Source: Ascaphus truei | Taxonomy: Eukaryota; Chordata; Amphibia; Anura; Ascaphidae | Direction: 5' to 3' | DNA: 64,000 bases | Assembly: GCA_036426205.1 (NCBI GenBank) | Contig: CM071571.1 | Coordinates: forward strand, 115,568,244 to 115,632,243 | Shown: positions 35,901 to 45,646 of the stretch, piece by piece | How positions within the stretch are numbered: the stretch's first letter is position 1 | Layout: the number at the start of each line of letters is the position of its first letter | Made by a program: the position numbers and the translations under genes | Notes under the pieces: model-generated | What the model was told of the DNA's origin: nothing | Databases searched by the model: none | Seen by the model: only the letters and a program-made list of their open reading frames with translations

Positions 35901-36480
35901 ATGAGTGTGGAAGGTGGAATGGAGTAAGCTTTAAACATTTAAAAGTGGGAGGGGTGAGCTTCAAACTAGGGAAGGAGGAGCCACCCTCCAAATCAACCAG
36001 GACCAGCTGAACAAGAATTACAAAACATACAGGACCCCTATAATATCACTTGTACAGGATTAAGCTAGAATAGGTCTTGCTCCGTCGAGTCACCACGTGC
36101 ATCTGAGGGTGCGGTAGCAGTATCTGGCTACACCTCCTAGTGCTGTCACATGATCAGTGCCTCATCCCCTTGGTGGATGCAGGAGTACAGATACAAAAAT
36201 ATGGGAGTGGCTTTAGCTTTTGCGCCAAGCCCGCACAATTCTTGCAAAAGAAAAGCTTGCATCTTGCAAAGCTTACCACAAGGTTCTCTCATTTTGGCTG
36301 GAACCGCTAGTGTATGCACGCTGCAGCTTCCCTTGACAGGAGCTCTCACCGCCCTCCTTTGCTCGGATCTTTCGCCGCGTCACTTCCAGTCGCGACGCTC
36401 TTCCGGTCCCAGATACAGGAGGATCCTGGATGCAGTGAGGTAAGGGCAGAGTGAGGCCAGCAGTCCACTGGCAATGACTC
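35901..36480. other. Unassigned DNA
   Basis: No gene recognised. 36300-36440 is CpG-rich. Confidence 0.4.
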
Positions 36481-36514
36481 TACACATTTCGCATAGGCAG
36501 TTTCATCACCAGGG
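36481..36514 (-). ncRNA. Degenerate hammerhead-like motif
   Basis: Minus strand: UGGUGAUGAAA, a weak stem II and an exact GAAA followed by UGUGUAGAG. The layout fits, but stem II is poor and no palindrome follows GAAA. Confidence 0.28.
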
Positions 36515-37710
36515 CGGTGAGAGCCTGAGAGCAAGACATGTTTTTTATGTGCCTTTAGCCGTTTGTACTGCAAGTGTACATCCTATCAGATTTTTAATAT
36601 ATAAAGTTGTTGATTTACTGGATTGCACTACTGTATGTTTGTTTTTTTGTTTTGAATCCTTATATTGCCACATCTATATTGCGTTGAGTGACATCATCCA
36701 CTGAGAGGACAAAATAGGATCACCCCATTCTACCTGTTGTCACAATTTTGGAGATGCACTTATTTATTGGGAAAATGTGAGTTCCCATTCTATAGAACAC
36801 ATCACAGAGAAACACCCCCACTGTTGAAAAACTTTATTGCTCTATGTTATATTTGTATTTTTTCACATATACAACATGTTGATCTGTGCTCCCCTACTGT
36901 CAACATACGTTCTTCAAAGAGGGAACACTGCGGACCTTTCCTCGAAAGGGTTTTGAGCAGCATTTACTCACACTTTTGTCAACACTTTTTGCACAATGGT
37001 TGTCACATTATATGCATTTATATGTCACGTTTTTCAATTGTAATTATTATTGTCACATTCACTGTCATCACTTCCTCCTTGGAGCGCCTTTTTTCTTTTT
37101 CTTTCACCAAACCCCCTTATGTCAGAACTGTTGTGGTGGACTGTTCCATCTTATCACATCCGTGTGACTTAATTTTCCCTTCCAAGAATTTCTTTGGTCA
37201 GATCGCCCCTGGTCAGTCCTGCTCTCTTTGGCTTACTTGTTTAACAGACCGACCAAGGTCTATTATAATACTGTAGATTGCATTAGAAAAATAGATATGT
37301 TGGTGTAATTGTATTTGACATAATATAGATTCATTTTCCCATAAATTAAAACCATACTTACCCTTCCATTTTTTTCTGGAAGTCAGTTTTCACGGCATTA
37401 TGAGCCATTGAATGTATTTATATTTATATTGTTCTTAGTAATAGATGGAATAGCTTTGTTTCTATGAAATACAGAAAGAGAGAGCAAAACGGAAAACAGG
37501 GGGGGGGAGAAATATAATACGTTTTTGGCTTGGAGTATAACTTGGCAAACAGTGCAATGAAGCTTTAATGTAACTTTATAATATTTTTCTGATATGCATC
37601 TCATTGTAAGTTATTCATTAAATCTGTATTAAGGAGCATCATGCCTGAAGAGCAATGCAACTTATTTCCTGTAGCATCGCATTCCGAATTTTTAAACACC
37701 ATGTTATCTG
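36515..37710. other. Unassigned AT-rich DNA
   Basis: The open frame 36737-37276 (179 codons) has no domain pattern. It is rich in C, F, I and H, as expected for random T-rich sequence. I do not call it a gene. Confidence 0.4.
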
Positions 37711-38114
37711 ATACTGCTGCGACACACTTTATTCGAGCAAATACCCAGTATGTACCTGGCAGATACCTGGAATGCGCCGCTCCTCACCTCAGACAAGCCC
37801 CGTTGCGTTTGCCTTCCCAGCCATGGTTCATGCCTGGCTGACGGGCGGCTGATCTGTTAAATGATAATGATTAGGATTTAATAGGCTGCAATGCTTCGCG
37901 TGTCTACCAGATGGCATAAATTCATGAATTGTAATGCAGTATATACATATATATACTGTGCAATATTGCAGCCAGCGGGAATAAAATGCTTCAATCCCTG
38001 CCTGGAAAATAACGCAATGCACTCGGGCAGAAAACAGTCACAAACCTCAATACACCCGAGTATACCCGAATTCGTGGGACTAGCCGAGCTCGAATAAAGT
38101 GTGTCGCCAGTGTA
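37711..38114. mobile_element. TIR element (MITE), about 400 bp
   Basis: GCGACACACTTTATTCGAGC at 37719-37738 is matched by its exact reverse complement at 38088-38107, and the outer bases ACTG/CAGT also pair. No TSD was established and no transposase is encoded. The superfamily is undetermined. Confidence 0.75.
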
Positions 38115-38480
38115 TACCTTGAAAATGAATGTTACAGAATTAGTCAATAGAGAATGAAAGTTTGATTTTAAAAAATCTGTGGTCAATTATCTTCATTGCC
38201 TACTTTTTTTGTTTGTATATAAACTGAAGCATCATTACATATCCAATTCCTATGGGTTTGAAGGCAGGAAGTGTTCATATGTGAAGTCTACGTTTCGCAC
38301 AAATATTAATTGAAGAGCAATAAATGGTAGAATATTTTGTATAAGTACGCAGTATGTCATACTTATTTTTTTTTTTGGTAGGAGTTAGAATTTTTAGGTT
38401 TTTGGAAAGGTACTGTATACAGTTCACCAATAATTAATTTCTTCCAAAAGAAGTACAATAAAAATTACATTTAATGTGTG
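38115..38480. other. Unassigned AT-rich DNA
   Basis: No supported feature. Confidence 0.4.
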
Positions 38481-38627
38481 CAGTAGCGTAACTACTGTGC
38501 CGCTAAACTCTGCAATGCGGGGGGGGGGGGGGGGGAGTGGGATTGAGAGTGTCTGTGGGTGTGAAATTCAGTGTGTGTGTGTGGGGCGGGGTGGTGGGGG
38601 GGGAGAGATTGTTTGTGGGAAGGGGGA

Positions 38628-38663
<36 letters not shown>

Positions 38664-39169
38664 ATGCTTAGTACTACCCCCCTAGGTGAAAGAGTGTGTG
38701 ACTGTGTGTGTTATGGTTGAGTGTGAGTGTGTTTTTTGATTGAGTGTGTGGGGGTGTGTTGTGATGGGATGGGGGGAATTTAGTGTGTTTTTGTGTGGAG
38801 GGGGAATTGAGTTTGTGTTGGGGGGGAATGAATGAGTGTGTGTGGGATTGAGAGTATGTGTCTGGTGAGGAATTGAGCGGGTTGTGTGAGGGAGAGTGGA
38901 TGGGGAGAGTGAATAAGTGGACAATAAGAGGGAGTAAGAGTAAGAAAGGGAGTGAGACATGGGGGGAGAGAGGGGGACAGTCAGGAGAGTGTGTGTATGG
39001 ATGAGAGGGGGGCTGTGAGGGGCTAAAAGCAAGGTGTGTGAGAGTGGGGGTAATCGCAAAGCAGCTGACATGGGAACCCAGGTGGAAACTACATTTATTT
39101 TGTGGTGTTTGTTTAGGGGACCCTTTTAACATTTTGCAAGGGGGCCCAAAAAATGTAGTTACACCACTG
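38481..39169. mobile_element. hAT-type element, about 690 bp, G/GT-rich interior
   Basis: The left end CAGTAGCGTAACTAC and right end GTAGTTACACCACTG are terminal inverted repeats of the CAGTGGCGTAACTA type. The flanks AATGTGTG (38473-38480) and ATTGTGTG (39170-39177) form an 8-bp TSD with one mismatch. The interior is GTGTGTG/GGGGGA low-complexity sequence, which produces spurious open frames on both strands. Confidence 0.8.
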
Positions 39170-40320
39170 ATTGTGTGCCTAAATTACTATAATGTGTTTC
39201 AATGTCCTTTGTTGGAGGTACTGTAATTAGAGAAATGGAGAAAATAAAAGAAATTTCCAGAAAAAAAGAAGTTATGTATAAAGACTAGTTACATTTGTGT
39301 TATCACATTTACTTTAAGAAATGATATTCAAGGACACTTGGATATTACACATGTAAAATGTTCATATTTGTGTAACTCTTTATCATGTAACACAATACCT
39401 CGTGTCATCTCTGAGGCTTAGTTTGATTGAACACCTGTTTCTTTAATCAAGGTCAAGCACCCACAACGAGTGCATGCCCTCATCTGCTATCTTCAGCATG
39501 AACACGCTGCATTACTTTGTTATCTACATCACAGGAATGTGAGATCCATAAAATTAGAAATAAGAGTTTAAAAAAAAAAATAGGATACTAAGTTGGTAAT
39601 TGATTGATTAAACCAAGAAAAAACATTTATTCCTGTGACTTTGCATCTGTTTGTTTATCGTGTCAGTGCAGTAAAACTGATGTTTTTAAATAGAGAAGAC
39701 CTTGGATAGTATGTACTGCAAGATGCAGTTTTGTTTCAATAGTATACTAACTGAAGGTATAAACTAGAGATTTATCTACCGCTTATTTGTACCCTTTTAT
39801 ATTGTCGTGTGGACTGCATGCTGGTGACAAAATTATGATCTTGGTAGCATTTTATTGAATTACAGTAGAAACAATGGCTTTCGTACCTATTGTAGAATGT
39901 GTAGGGCAGAGCATACAATATAAAGACCCACACTAAAACTTGTATAGCCATGGATGGTCCACACTATCTTTCTGCCCTCCTGTCAAGTAAGTCCTGGTAG
40001 CTACAGGCAGTGACAGGCTATCAACATTATCTGCTGGCCGCACCATCCAAGGGCCTGAAACCCATTCTCCACTATATGCAATGCTGCTATACCATCTGCA
40101 TTGACTGCATCAAATAAAGACCCCTTTTATATACTTCTGGCTAGGTCGCAATCTATTGGACAGAAGTATAGGAGAACAGGACTGTCATGGTATGGCCTGC
40201 CTGCAGCTCTGCTGTAGCCTGCTATGACTGGAGGCGCTATCACTGAATGAAAAGAACCTGAGGATCACCTAAAACCTGTCCTGTTTCCCCAACATTGCGG
40301 AAACTCATCTCTCCTGGAAT
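39170..40320. other. Unassigned DNA
   Basis: No supported feature. Confidence 0.4.
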
Positions 40321-40695
40321 AGGGTGACCAGATTTTAAAAATGAAAAACTGGGACACTTAAAAAAATTATTTATAAAACAATGTACATCACATCACGCCC
40401 CCGTTGCCATGACAACGAGACACTAACGTCAGGCGGTAACATGTTGCCATGACAATGTGGCATCACATGAAGCCTCGGCAACATAATGCGTCCCGTTGAC
40501 ATGTCAACTTGATGCTGCGTGACGTCACGGAGCGTCACGTTGTTATGGCAAAGGGCATTACGTGATGTTGTGCAGCCATGTTGACGGAATTTGGAGGGTA
40601 GGATACAGCCAAAGGCAAGATAAATAAATGTATAATAAAAAGATCTAAAAAAATGTTATCTCCGGGTTAGCCTTCAATAGAAGGTGGCAACCCTG
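40321..40695. mobile_element. TIR element (MITE), about 375 bp
   Basis: The left end AGGGTGACCAGA and right end GGTGGCAACCCT form imperfect terminal inverted repeats (AGGGTKRCCA). The interior has alternating GTTGCCATGACAA blocks. The TSD is not evident. A hAT-like origin is possible but unproven. Confidence 0.5.
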
Positions 40696-40937
40696 GCTGC
40701 AGTGTGTGTTTCTGTATAAAGAGGTGGGCCCTGAAGTGTGTGTTTCTGTATACAGAGGTGGGCCCTGAAGTGTGTTTTTCTGTATACAGAGGTGGGCCCT
40801 GCATTGTGTGTTTCTGTATACAGAGGTGGGGGCTGCAGTGTGTGTTTGTATGTATAGAGGTGGGGGCTGCAGTGTGCAGTGTGTGTTTGTGTGTATAGAG
40901 GTGAGGGCTGCAGTGTGTGTTTGTGTGTATAGAGGAC
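40690..40937 (+). repeat. Minisatellite, about 34-bp unit x 7
   Basis: Tandem units of GTGTGTTTCTGTATACAGAGGTGGGCCCTG-type sequence drift to a GTATAGAGGTGGGGGCTGCA version toward the right. Each unit preserves an open frame, giving artefactual repetitive peptides on both strands. Confidence 0.9.
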
Positions 40938-41009
40938 TAGCTGATATACTCGGCGTTGCCTGGGATTTAATTTTCCTGCTCCCCCTATGTCTCCGCTCCC
41001 CTCCCCCAT

Positions 41010-41344
41010 GCACAGCTCCATTCCCCCCCCCGTTCACAGCTGCACCCCCCGCCCCCCCTGTTCCCATCTCTGATTCCCCCCTTCACAGCTGGGTTCACCC
41101 ACCCTTCACAGCTCTGTTCCCCCCCTCGTTCACAGCTCTGTTCCCCCCTGCACATCTCCGTTTTCCCCCTTTCAGAGATCCGTTCCCCCCCTTCACTGCT
41201 CCGCATATCACTCTCCCCCCTGCATCTCACATCACTATCCCCCCACCCCTGCATCTCACATCACTCTCCCCCCATGCATCTCACATCACTCTCCCCCCCT
41301 GCATCTCACATCACTCTCCCTCCCTGCATCTCACATCACTCAAT
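41010..41344 (+). repeat. C-rich minisatellites (TTCACAGCTC... and GCATCTCACATCAC...)
   Basis: Two adjacent tandem arrays: a TTCACAGCTCYGTTCCCCCC type (41010-41200) and a 25-base GCATCTCACATCACTCTCCCC type (41221-41344, about 5 copies). The preceding sequence at about 40934-40975 (ACTAGCTGATATACTCGGCG) looks like a separate repeat terminus. Confidence 0.85.
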
Positions 41345-41462
41345 GTAAGAGTTTGGGAATGTAAGAGTTTGGGAATGTAAGAGTTTGGAATGTAAGAGTT
41401 TGGGAATGTAAGAGTTTGGGAATGTAAGAGTTTGGGAATGTAAGAGTTTGGGAATGTAAGGT
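41345..41462 (+). repeat. 16-bp tandem repeat GTAAGAGTTTGGGAAT x about 7
   Basis: Almost perfect head-to-tail copies, one with a single-base deletion. The high identity indicates recent expansion. There are no spacers, so it is not CRISPR-like. Confidence 0.95.
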
Positions 41463-41658
41463 TCTGGCAGGTTTCTTATTTCACCGCTCATCTTTTGCCC
41501 ATCTCTATTCTTTAATACTACTAACTTCCTAGAAAGCTAAAAAATCTCTGGTCCCAGACAGCTTCAACAAATGATATTACAAAACAGTTGCTCTTATTTT
41601 ATAAAAAAAAATTAAAAACATATTTTTTATTGAAGTTTAGCCAGGGGGAGAGAGTGGG

Positions 41659-42771
41659 TACAGTACAGTTTTGCCTGGGTCCCCCTGGTCCCCTGTTTGT
41701 CAGCTTAACTTTCCCTAGGCAGCGGAGGCTGGGGAGAGTGGGGGGGTGGGGGTGGTGCGTAGTAGCAAGTGCATGCGGCGACCATTAGGAATATAGCACC
41801 GCAGGGAAACTACTAGTTCCAGCATATTCAGGGGCTGCAGACCACATGTTTCCAGGCAACCAATAGGGCTGAGAGATGCATGGCAGTTAGAATTCTGACA
41901 GTTGGGGTTGTGACAATTAGGGGGACTGACGGAGCCAGGACAGAGAAAGGGAAGGTAGGGTTTGGGTGTCAGACTAGGCCAGATTAACCCTTTAGGTCCA
42001 AGATAGGCCCCACTCACCTAATCAGATTGTGGCTGCTACGGGGAAACCCCTAGGTAGGGATATTTCCCCTGTAGCTGTATACAGTTAGTGTATAGTGCCA
42101 CTTGAAGAAACCGCACAGCGATTTGCAGACTGTGTTCTGGGGCAGGACCACCACCGCACTATCATAGACTATCAAATGATCCGGTAGATCCTCCTACCGG
42201 AGTTCACCCCCCCACTGAGACAGAGGCTTCACTGACATCAACGTCGCTGGATCAGTGGATCCCTTTTGCTTTTCGGCCATACCCAGGTGCTGGAGCACAT
42301 GGGCAGGTACCACACAACGTGCACCAACTATAACACTTTCAGTTACTGTGGGCAGCGCTGTCTCACACATTGGGTGCGTTTGCTCTTGTGGACACCAGGG
42401 AGGTTGGGTGCCCAGGGGCCCCTCAGTACTTTGGGGAAATCCATCAGGGGTGGACAGTACGGTTGGCAGGCACGGTGTGGCTACGGCTGTGCGAGCCCTA
42501 TATTTTATGTCGGTTAATGATATATCTAGTTGTACCCGTGTTCAGTAAACTGTTATTAAATACAAGTGTGTGATCTTATTGCATTGGGTCCTGTGAAGGG
42601 GTTAGCCGGTGCTGTCAGGATCCCTCACAGGTGGAGGCACTGTCACCAGAAAGATCAGTTACACCCCGGACTCCCAGCAATGGAGGTTCAGGCCTCCTAT
42701 GGGCCACAGGTAACGCACCAAACACTCAGTAGCCCCAATAATTGCCATAGGGTGGGGGAAACAGCGCTACA
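41659..42771 (+). mobile_element. Solo LTR, family X copy 3 (about 1.1 kb)
   Basis: Reverse-oriented relative to the pair at 25.86-28.18 kb. Homologous blocks include CCCCTCAGTACTTTGGGGAA, GGGTCCTGTGAAGGGGTTA and GGCCTCCTATGGGCC. It ends GCGCTACA and is flanked by TGGG on both sides (41655-41658 and 42772-42775), a 4-bp TSD. ATTAAA (about 42555) precedes the 3' end, so the sense strand is plus. The left terminus (TACAG...) departs from TG and may be mutated. Confidence 0.7.
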
Positions 42772-42909
42772 TGGGAAGGGGCATGAAAAAGGGGTGAGGG
42801 ACCACCAAATACATAGATATTGGATTTTTATTTCAATTAAACATTTCGGGCAAAGGTAGCTTTACAGAGTAAATACATTAAAGGGAAGAGCAAATGTTGC
42901 CAAATTAGA

Positions 42910-43245
42910 TACAGGCATACCCCGCTTTAAGGACACTCACTTTAAGTACACTCGCGAGTAAGTACATATCGCCCAATAGGCAAACGGCAGCTCACGCATG
43001 CGCCTGTCAGCACGTCATGAACAGCAATACCAGCTCCCTACCTGTACCGAAGCTGTGCACAAGCAGGGAGACTATAGAGCCTGTTACAAATGCGTTATTT
43101 ACATCAGTTATGCACATATATGACGATTGCAGTACATTACATGCATCGATAAGTGGGGAAAAGGTAGTGCTTCACTTTAAGTACATTTTCGCTTTACATA
43201 CATGCTCCGGTCCCATTGCGTACGTTAATGCGGGGTATGCCTGTA
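42910..43245. mobile_element. pogo/Tigger-like MITE, about 336 bp
   Basis: Perfect 16-base ends TACAGGCATACCCCGC and GCGGGGTATGCCTGTA. With TA as the TSD, the element termini read CAGGCATACCCCGC, very close to the CAGGCATACCTCG ends of Tigger elements. Subterminal ACTTTAAGTACA repeats are present on both sides. No transposase is encoded. Confidence 0.85.
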
Positions 43246-44056
43246 CAGAATAAAGACATAGGGAAGGGAGCTAAGCTAAGCTGGTTGCCATGTAAATGTT
43301 TAAACACACTTTCTACTGTGCAAGGTCAGCAGGGGGGATAAGCATAAGGATGAGCTGTTGCATACTGACACAATTTATAACTTGTGATCGGTCACCTTAG
43401 TTGTGCATCTCGGTTTGTGTTGTGTTGTAGTCGGTAGGGGATTGGGTAGTGTAGACATGGGAATAATGCCTTTCTCCAAAGATCTGTTCATGCTAAGGGT
43501 TCTAGCTGATGAAGCCTGGAGGCTACTTGATACTAAAGCAATGTCTCTATCTATCTTATTTTTTTAATATTGCTTTAAAGAGAGATACTCCTCATGAGAA
43601 AAGTGCAGGAAATTGTTCTTCATGTATAACATTTCTCTAATATCTCCCTATAACATAAATTCACTATAAAATACTTTGTGAAACAGAGGTAAATCCACTA
43701 AAGTCTGTCATTTTTGCGCTAATACCGTGCGTTACCAAAATTTGGAACGACCGTTATTTTTCTTGATTTAACGGGTATCCTCAAAAATAATGAGATGCAA
43801 AAATTACATTGGTTATCAAAACGGCCATGGTTACATTACCTGAATTAACAGGGATTATTGTAGCACTGTGACATGGTAAATAATACACTGCACAAGAACA
43901 TTGCTAAAAAGCTTTATTAGCGCATGTCAGTTTGTGACGCATTACCCATTAGCGTGACCTATCAGCACGCCCATGAGCATGTTGCAATTTCAAATAAATA
44001 CACATTACTAACTGAATTACTCAGTCATATATCAGCTAAACTGCTTAACATCTGAC
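43246..44056. other. Unassigned DNA; possible Harbinger-type repeat from about 43690
   Basis: CTTGATTTAACGGGTATCC at about 43753 matches 30090. It precedes the Myb-like remnant. No gene is recognised. Confidence 0.35.
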
Positions 44057-44275
44057 ATGGCTGAGCAGGCTTCTAGATCTGCTACTGCTTCTGAGGCTGA
44101 AGGGATTTGCAACCTCAAATTTATACTGGAAGAGCTTGAGCTCCTAATAAATGGAGTGGTGGATAATCACTCCAAACTTTTAGGGGCTCCCACACGCGTA
44201 CAGAGGAGAAGCAGTGCATTTGGGGGGCATTCTCCAGCAGATTAATACCATAAATGTAAAAAGTAAATAATTGTC
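44057..44275 (+). pseudogene. Myb/SANT-like DNA-binding protein remnant (Harbinger-type accessory ORF)
   Basis: Starting at the ATG at 44057, LKFILEELELLINGVVDNHS then KLLGAP follows the family pattern F-x-x-EEL-x-x-L-x-x-x-V-x-x-x-x-x-x-LFGAP of Myb/SANT-like domains found as the second protein of PIF/Harbinger transposons. After one frameshift near 44190 the next frame gives GGILQQINTINV, matching the following helix (I-W-x-x-I-x-x-x-V-N-A-V). The third helix is missing and the frame then ends. I call it a transposon relic rather than a host gene. Assignment to Harbinger is by family knowledge; no nuclease ORF is seen here. Confidence 0.5.
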
Positions 44276-44619
44276 TACAGAGGGTACACCAGGATCAATT
44301 GTTACACCCTAAAACACCCACCACTGACAAGGCTATCCGGATTACCTTGGTCTCACAGTTCTCTACTGCTTCCATGTTAAACTCTGTAATGCATCATTGG
44401 AGTAAAATTAAAGCAACTCACTATTGAAAATTCCCAACACTCTTCTCTTTTCAAAGAGGCAAGAGTTTGTAGTCAAAGAAAACAGGCCAGAAAAGATGGA
44501 GAAGCAAACATATCTAGCAAGCAAGAAGTTTAGTGCATATCCCTGAGTAGTATTCACTGTAACTCTGTAATTCCAGATACATTTAGTCCCCCTGGGATAG
44601 GCAAGTAGTGACTTCTAAA
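44276..44619. other. Unassigned DNA
   Basis: No supported feature between the Myb-like remnant and the PLE fragment. Confidence 0.4.
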
Positions 44620-44953
44620 CATGTAATTTGGACATATGATGTGATGGGATGTACATCTTGTGATGTCCTTAGGGTAAGATCTATGTAGGAAAGAACATAG
44701 GACCTGTTAAAAATAGAATCAGTGAACACAAAAATTCAATTAGAGAAGCCCTTAAAAAATAGACGAGAAATCAATATATTTTCTGGTAGCTAAGCATTTA
44801 ATTTATAGCATGTATGTTCCTTATTTCTTTTATTTTCACTGTGGGATTGTGGCACTGTTCACTTTGATGTAAGACTGTAAGATGTTGAAATATTTTTTAT
44901 TCTTATATGCAGCTAATTATAAGCATTTTACACCGCCAGCACTTGTACACTTC
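44620..44953 (+). pseudogene. Penelope-like element GIY-YIG fragment and 3' flank, interrupted by gypsy element
   Basis: Frame at 44676-44753 reads GKIYVGKNIGPVKNRISEH then KNSIREALKK: the YVG half of GIY-YIG, the R and the EH of the nuclease core. Upstream the first half is damaged by stops (CDGMYIL*CP*). VAKHLI follows, as in PLE C-termini. The sequence stops at 44958, where a Ty3/gypsy element with TSD CTTGC is inserted. It resumes at 51305 and reaches a hammerhead-like motif at 51469, the expected PLE terminal-repeat signature. Confidence 0.65.
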
Positions 44954-44958
44954 CTTGC

Positions 44959-45646
44959 TGTAACGGATGCTCACTACAAACAGGACATAGAAAGAGGGGC
45001 TGACGTGGGGATGTATATAACTGCTGCCCCTAAACCACGGGGCCAGGTCCAGATTGCAGAGTCAGGGTCATGTAGGGTCACGGTAGGAGAGTTAAATTGG
45101 TCATAGTACTTGCCGTGGTTCGGGGTTGGTGAGAGAAGAGTGGTCGTAATCCGTAGCCGAGGTCAAGGAGAGGAGAGAGCACGAGTCCAGAGCAAGCCGA
45201 GTCCAGGTACAAGTAGGGGTCACAACAAAGGGTCAGGCAAGGCACAGGCAAGAACTCTGAATGCAGTGAGCACAGCACATAAACAACAGTTTATGCTCAG
45301 CAACAAGCAGAAGGAGGATTGGGTATAAGAAGGGGCGGGAGCCAATGGAAAGGCAGAAGGGGGAGTGGCCTCAGACATAGGCTGAGAGCCGATAGGAGGT
45401 AGGTAATTGAGAATCAGGTGTGACACAGCTGAGGCAGTCCTGCCATTAGCCGCAACACAGTGTGCATGCGTGGGAAGAGAGTGGCGCAGGGTGAGCACGT
45501 TGCCACCAGGTTTGATCGCCCTGATGACATCACGGGTGCGATTCCCACGTGAGCTGCAGCGTGTAGCACGCAGACCCGGGTACACGCGCATCCCTGGGTT
45601 GGTTGCGTGATGCATTAGAGGGGCGGGGCTTAGCCACGGACCGCCA
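44959..45646 (-). repeat. 3' LTR of the Ty3/gypsy element
   Basis: 688 bases. On the plus strand it starts TGTAACGGATGCTCACTACA and ends GGACCGCCA, so on the sense strand it runs TGGCGG...CCGTTACA. It aligns along its whole length with 49904-51304 minus the insert. A purine-rich GAGGGGGGTCC (minus strand, 45657-45647) just before it is the likely polypurine tract for plus-strand priming. Confidence 0.9.

Noticed and set aside
36737..37276. 179-codon open frame
   Set aside because: Amino-acid content matches random T-rich DNA; no domain or splice context.
41345..41462. Regular short repeats resembling a CRISPR array
   Set aside because: Units are directly adjacent with no spacers, and the genome is eukaryotic; it is a minisatellite.
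43505..43545. CTGATGAAGCCTGGAGGCT, a possible hammerhead start with stem II
   Set aside because: GAAA does not follow stem II (ACTTG instead) and no palindrome is present; likely a chance match or a fully decayed copy.
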